The notes beneath the pieces are model-generated. The model was not told the origin of the DNA. It saw only the letters and a list, made by a program, of their open reading frames with translations, and did no database searches. A DNA stretch of 64,000 bases from Paragonimus westermani (taxonomy: Eukaryota > Platyhelminthes > Trematoda > Plagiorchiida > Troglotrematidae). Of the stretch, positions 59,230-64,000 are shown piece by piece. The stretch lies in contig QNGE01001029.1 in NCBI GenBank assembly GCA_008508345.1, forward strand, positions 119,953 to 183,952, written 5' to 3'. Within the stretch, counting starts at the first letter, position 1, and every line of letters starts with the position of its first letter. Position numbers and translations under genes: made by a program.

Positions 59230-62200
59230 TACCCGTCGGCTGACCCGAAAGCAGTCACCGGCGTGATGCTGTAATATATGTGTGGTCTCGCATTTCTTTC
59301 AACTGACCTTGTTTCTTTCTGCTTTGTGAACACCATTACAACAGTGTGTACTTCAAAAGACATTGTAGCATTCACCAGGCAACCAACTGTGCAGTCTGCT
59401 GTCTTGATTTTGGTTTAATTAACTTTTTCACAAAATAACTGTTTTCAACTTTTCAAAGTTTTCTACCCCAAACATTACGCATAATACTTCGATCAGGCTC
59501 AGTTAGAGATTACTGGGTCGTTGACCAATACACAAACAAAACACAAATCATTTTCTTTCCGTAGTAACGCAGTTGTCCAAATTCCACCCGAAGTAAAAAA
59601 GCGCTACTCAAGTTAATCAACTTGTATTAAAATTATAGCACGAACTCAGACGGACACAAACTGTTGGTTACGTTCGTCACGTGCCTTGATTCCACTCACC
59701 TAATCGGTTGTATATATTCAATATTTTCTCATTAAGTTTACGGGTTTTCTGGTCATTTGTAAGCGACGTTAACTCATCCATTTTAATTACGTATTGCCCT
59801 GATGAGTGATGAACACGTTTGTGAAAACTCCCAACAGGTCATGGAGGAAACTGTGGTGTGCAATTCATTGTCAACTGAATACCAGTGAATAGACAAAACG
59901 AATGCAAAACAATAGCCCAGAAATCAAAGCAGACCACCCCTGGTCCGTGCCATAATGTCAGAAAACCTCAAATCAATTTTCTAATCACCTAAATGGTGTG
60001 TCGCCGACACTAACAATGGACGGCTGGGAGTATCATACACAAGTATACCACCAAGTCTTGACTGGATATTTGACTGTGAGTGAGGGCTATCTGTGTGACC
60101 TTTGATTACTGCAAACGTAGGTCTCAAATAAGCTTCTTGTGTGAACAGTTGGTCCGGTTACGTGAGCTATTAAAAATCGGTCTAGCTGTGGTCAGCGTCG
60201 GTCGTCTAATTGATTTGGAGCTGATGGTTGGAAAACTTCAGATCATACTGAATGCTTTAGTGGGCTACATTGAGCTACTGTTGGGCTAGAGCAGGTTAGC
60301 TACTGATTCTTGATCCGTTCGAACGAACGCCTCTTTGGTTAACCTACATATTCCGTAGTATTACAGCATTTGATTATGTGTATAAGCACAGGGTGATCGA
60401 AGGTAGAAAATTAGTCATTCCGGTTTAATGTCAGCAGAGTCGATGACGTGAGCCGTCGAACAGTGTTACCCTCCTGACAGTGCGTTTGAGTACTCGGTAA
60501 TGTAAACGGTGCATTGTTTCTGTCAAAAGATCGTTCTTGATTGGAGTGGAAATTAATAGGGCTGTCTTCCATACCATGGTGATTTATAAGGTAATCAAGC
60601 TAGCAAGTTTCTGTTGACATATTAACATCTATTCCTAATTCCTGGTCCAATGTGGGTACTGCTCTACTGAAACGGAAACGGGCGAGCCCGTTTTTTGGGT
60701 AAACGGAGTGTACTAATATTCCATCACGGTACCCTGTCTTCTGATTACACTGCGTACGTTAATGTGATGAAGGACTGAGTTTGATGGAGTGACTGATTCA
60801 CAATAGGCGACTCGTTATAGGGTTCGGGGAGGACAAAAAGCGCCCACATGAACTTGATAGAATCAGGTTATTATAGTAGGCTCTTAACTTACAGAAGTAG
60901 TTCTTTCGAAATTGCCACTGGTCTACTGAAGGGAATGTTCACAAATAAATTTGGTAACGGCGAGCAAAGCAAGAACTGTGAAAGGCGTTCAGTCATCTAA
61001 GAGACCCACATAACAGCTAGTCGTACATGTACAGTATAGGTACTGTCCTATACTGGATTTCCAGTTTTCCATATTGACCAGGTATGGTCCGATATATCAG
61101 ATTGAGGTCTGTGAGCCCTCTCCCTGAATACTGCTCGTTGTGGAAGTCGTTGGACGTAGTCTGTCATGTGACTATTCGTTATCCCATTCGAATTCAAGCC
61201 TTTTAACTTTCCTTCACTATGATGGAATCTCTGATACTTTGTTTACAACATTTATGCCTGCGACTTCACAAAAATATAATTATGGTTGTGAAGATGTTGT
61301 ATGCCTTGGAGTGTCTACTGGTAACGCAGCCCAACACATGGAACGGTCAACTATGCACGATTTAATTTGTTTCAACGTGGCTTAATTTACTAATCGGTGT
61401 GTGTAGATTGTTAACTTCAGTCGTAATCTGAAGCTGATTCACAAGCTGAACTCATGGCAGGTTATGCACTTACCATTATGCGTCACTAGGATACTGTGTC
61501 AGACATACGTGGCAACTGTTTTTTGAAAGTCCGTCTGGCTCAGACTACCCGTATTTAGTAACTTAGATCACCGTACTACCCCACGAACAGGTCGTTTATA
61601 ACGCGTTGCCTTTAGCACGCATTCCCCAAGAATATAGCCTCGTGTGAACAACCGTATCAGGTTTAGTGCACGCTAGTGAAGAATCACTGCATCCAGACGG
61701 ATACGGCCACCATTGAGCGTTCTTCAAGGAATCTCAATGCGCCCGTTTCGTTTAATGTGGGCATTAGTGAGGCCAAACAAACAAACCATCTCTCGATCTG
61801 GTTAAAAAGCATTCTACTTAATACTTCCTCGGCGAGTCATAATCAGACTACCTTTCTCATAATCCCAATGAGCCGGGTTGCTGAAGTGAGGGTAAAACGG
61901 GTTGAATGGTTCAACTGAACGATATGGTAAACAAGGTTGACCTCCATAAAATGTGTAAGCGGATGTGTGCACAGTTAATACTGATTCAACACCAAACCAG
62001 CAATATATGAGTTGCCATCCCCATCAGGCTTATTAGTGGATCATAATGATAGCCTTAAATTCTGTAAACAACCAGATAAGCTCTGTATAATTTTGTATAA
62101 CGACACAGTCAATGTTTTCCATCCGTCAACTGTTCTTTTTCGGAACAACGTATAACGTACCCTTCTGTTTTCAGAGGTTCTGACAGTTAGACAGTATGTT

Positions 62201-63190
62201 AAAAGTAATCTGAGGTGACGTATCGACTCTCTTGGTACTGTTGAGTTCAGTCGATCTTATCATGGTATCCATCTGCCTAATCCTGTCGGCCATGACTTAT
62301 AGGTTCTCGGATTTTGTTTCATGATCCATGTGTGATCGGAAGGTAGCAGTTGTCTATTCGAAACGAACACTTGCTTTACGTCTCATTACGGCTTTAGTCC
62401 ACTTTAGTAACAAACCAATGTATTTAAGTTCCATTTGTGTCATGGATTTATGTTGAACCCGGAAACCAACAGTTAACGGACGGGTAGTTATCTGTCACCA
62501 GCCAGAATTCCATTGCAAAACTAGTTGTATTGAACGTCAGAAATCCAGTACTGTCAGAGAGAAAATTAGGGGATGTTGATGAAATGGTTTGTTTTGGTCA
62601 CAAAATTAATTTTAGAACGGTATACCTTCTTTATTCTGCTGCATAGACGTTGATAATCAATTGTGAATGCGGTCAGAAAAACGAAGTGTCATGCGAGAAA
62701 AGTGGGTACTTCAAATGCGTGCCAAAATGGGTGTACACTGAATAGTGCAGCTTCAGCAGAGACGAAATTTGACTGAGGTGGTAACAAAAATCACCGGTCC
62801 TACACACAAGAATAACCACGAAGTAAATCGAAATAAGTGATATTTACTTGCCGTGTTAAGAAGAAACACGAAGCAAATATGCCCTTCCCCACAGCTTTAT
62901 CATCAGTCTAAATACAACACAGCGATTTTGCTCCAGCAAGGTACAACGTGAGTGTTGTGAGAACGCCGTTTCGTAGAGCTCTTGAACTGTATGCTGACGA
63001 TACTCGAGACTGCGAGTACTTACTGTCCACTTGCAACTTCAAAGAAAACTGCTATGTCAAAAATTGTCTGAAGAATTGCCCAGAGCTTCTTGTCGTCATC
63101 GTGGTACCGATCAGTGTATAGAACATGAAAGTATCTTTGCATTTACTCTCCAACAAAGGTGACGTCTGCACTGCTCACTTCAGGGCCAAA
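59230..63190. other. No firm feature
   Basis: Open frames at 60080-60289 (Leu-rich), 61140-61385 and 61676-61918 lack ATGs at their heads, motifs and clear splice borders. A 68-codon Cys-bearing frame at 62912-63118 also has no start. None is supported well enough to call. Confidence 0.35.
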
Positions 63191-63196
63191 AACTGA

Positions 63197-63574
63197 GTGC
63201 TACGGTTCTCCAATTACATAGTTGATCCTGTTATTGCTTACGGTACAAGTCAGACTTCAGCAAGTTCGGTTAGGGATGCATTGCTTCCCTTAATCACATC
63301 CAATTACATTCGACAGTCTGGGCGCGGGAGCACAACCAGCGAAGTCGACAAACCGCAAACATATCTGAGCCATCGATCAAATGAGAACATCCCGAAATTG
63401 TCTGAATGTTTGACGAGTGAAAATGTCATGCTATCCATGCAATCAAAATGTAGCAGACGGACAACTCAATCGAATCTGCAAAAATCCAACTGGACGCAGG
63501 GCACGGAGTCAAATTCACGGGGACTGTCAAAATCGTCTGTAGCACTGGCAACAATCACTTGCTGTGATTTGTAG
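63197..63574 (+). CDS. Unassigned Ser/Thr/Asn-rich open frame
   Basis: 125 codons from a GTG to TAG, hydrophilic and Ser-rich (TSQTSASSVRDA, GRGSTTSEVDK, SKCSRRTTQSN). No ATG start, motif or splice border. A frame of about 107 codons is open on the opposite strand over 63466-63780, which argues for chance or for a shared compositional effect. Confidence 0.18.
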   Translation: MLRFSNYIVDPVIAYGTSQTSASSVRDALLPLITSNYIRQSGRGSTTSEVDKPQTYLSHRSNENIPKLSECLTSENVMLSMQSKCSRRTTQSNLQKSNWTQGTESNSRGLSKSSVALATITCCDL

Positions 63575-64000
63575 TGGTCGTAATTATCAAACGACTGAAC
63601 CGCACCCACCGTAAGCAACAGGAATGCTAGTCTGCCACTAATTTGATACGTCTGCACTTGAGTGTGTGGTGCTCTACTGTGTGTGCGATTTCGTTCTCCT
63701 ATCCACTGTGATCGATCAGCGTGGTTTGCTATGCAGACACTGGTAACCGGAATATATGCTTGTAAAGGTGTTGTAATATGTTACTAGACACCCCATACAA
63801 ACTTACACTTTGCCATTTCTAGTGTTGTACTGATTCACCCTTTGTGATGGATAGTAAGAGAAGAGGTCACCCACTGGTACCTAGTTAACTGGTGTTAATC
63901 ATTCAGGTAATTCAAGGTACTAGGTCTGTCTGGAATATGGATGCTAGGCTGTGGCACAACATTTTATAGGCCGCTATTTGATGGCTTTCATTCTGAATGC

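Noticed and set aside
62912..63118. ShKT-like cysteine-rich domain
   Set aside because: Five Cys in a short span look suggestive, but the spacing does not fit the six-Cys ShKT pattern and no start or splice border supports the frame.
63466..63657. Secreted protein on the minus strand with a leader-like hydrophobic start
   Set aside because: The apparent start is GTG, the frame is open far upstream without an ATG, and a longer frame lies on the other strand.
1..64000. About 100 open frames of 60-140 codons spread over all six frames
   Set aside because: At this AT content, frames of this length are expected by chance in roughly this number. Without motifs, splice borders or repeat homology they were not called.

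Overview
This window looks like eukaryotic, probably flatworm (trematode- or cestode-type), nuclear DNA. It is AT-rich by eye (about 40% GC, estimated), it has no long uninterrupted genes, and it carries many decayed retroelements. The recognisable content is Penelope-like elements (PLEs) with a GIY-YIG endonuclease, an RTE-like non-LTR element with apurinic endonuclease and reverse transcriptase (RT), the 3' end of a second non-LTR family ending in a zinc finger, and a scrap of LTR-retrotransposon integrase. The flatworm call is inference from this repeat mix, not from a gene. Nothing looks bacterial: there are no operons, ribosome binding sites, rRNA or CRISPR.

Layout. 0-9 kb: mostly featureless, with one possible exon (379-537), a small MGC-starting open frame (4169-4423) and a tRNA-like sequence (8463-8522, minus). 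9.8-11.4 kb: two decayed PLE pieces. 13-14.6 kb: a BTB-like open frame and a long imperfect hairpin. 17.1-18.3 kb: a PLE on the minus strand. 18.3-21 kb: short repeats with hammerhead-like cores. 24-27.5 kb: several exon-like frames on the plus strand. 27.5-29.1 kb: a 5'-truncated RTE copy (plus). 34.1-34.6 kb: an integrase fragment (minus). 35.8-36.1 kb: a PLE endonuclease fragment (minus). 36.6-40.5 kb: a near full-length RTE copy (minus). 41-46.7 kb: a possible secreted-protein first exon and unassigned frames. 46.9-48.8 kb: a PLE (plus) joined to a zinc-finger non-LTR 3' end. 50.1 kb: a second tRNA-like sequence. 52-57.2 kb: more exon-like frames on both strands. 58.5-59.2 kb: another PLE endonuclease fragment. 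The rest shows nothing I can name.

The most interesting signal is patchwork identity between repeat copies. The PLE copies at 17.6 and 47.2 kb share a 315-base stretch read as identical base for base, which includes a common frameshift, while the sequence on both sides is clearly diverged. The two RTE copies show the converse: near-identical sequence with shared disabling mutations, interrupted by a diverged patch of about 320 bases. Both look like ectopic gene conversion. The four copies also sit in a nested inverted layout around about 32.5-32.9 kb.

Caution: at this base composition, open frames of 60-130 codons are common by chance. All single-exon calls outside the retroelements are therefore low confidence and rest on splice-like borders, frame and composition only.
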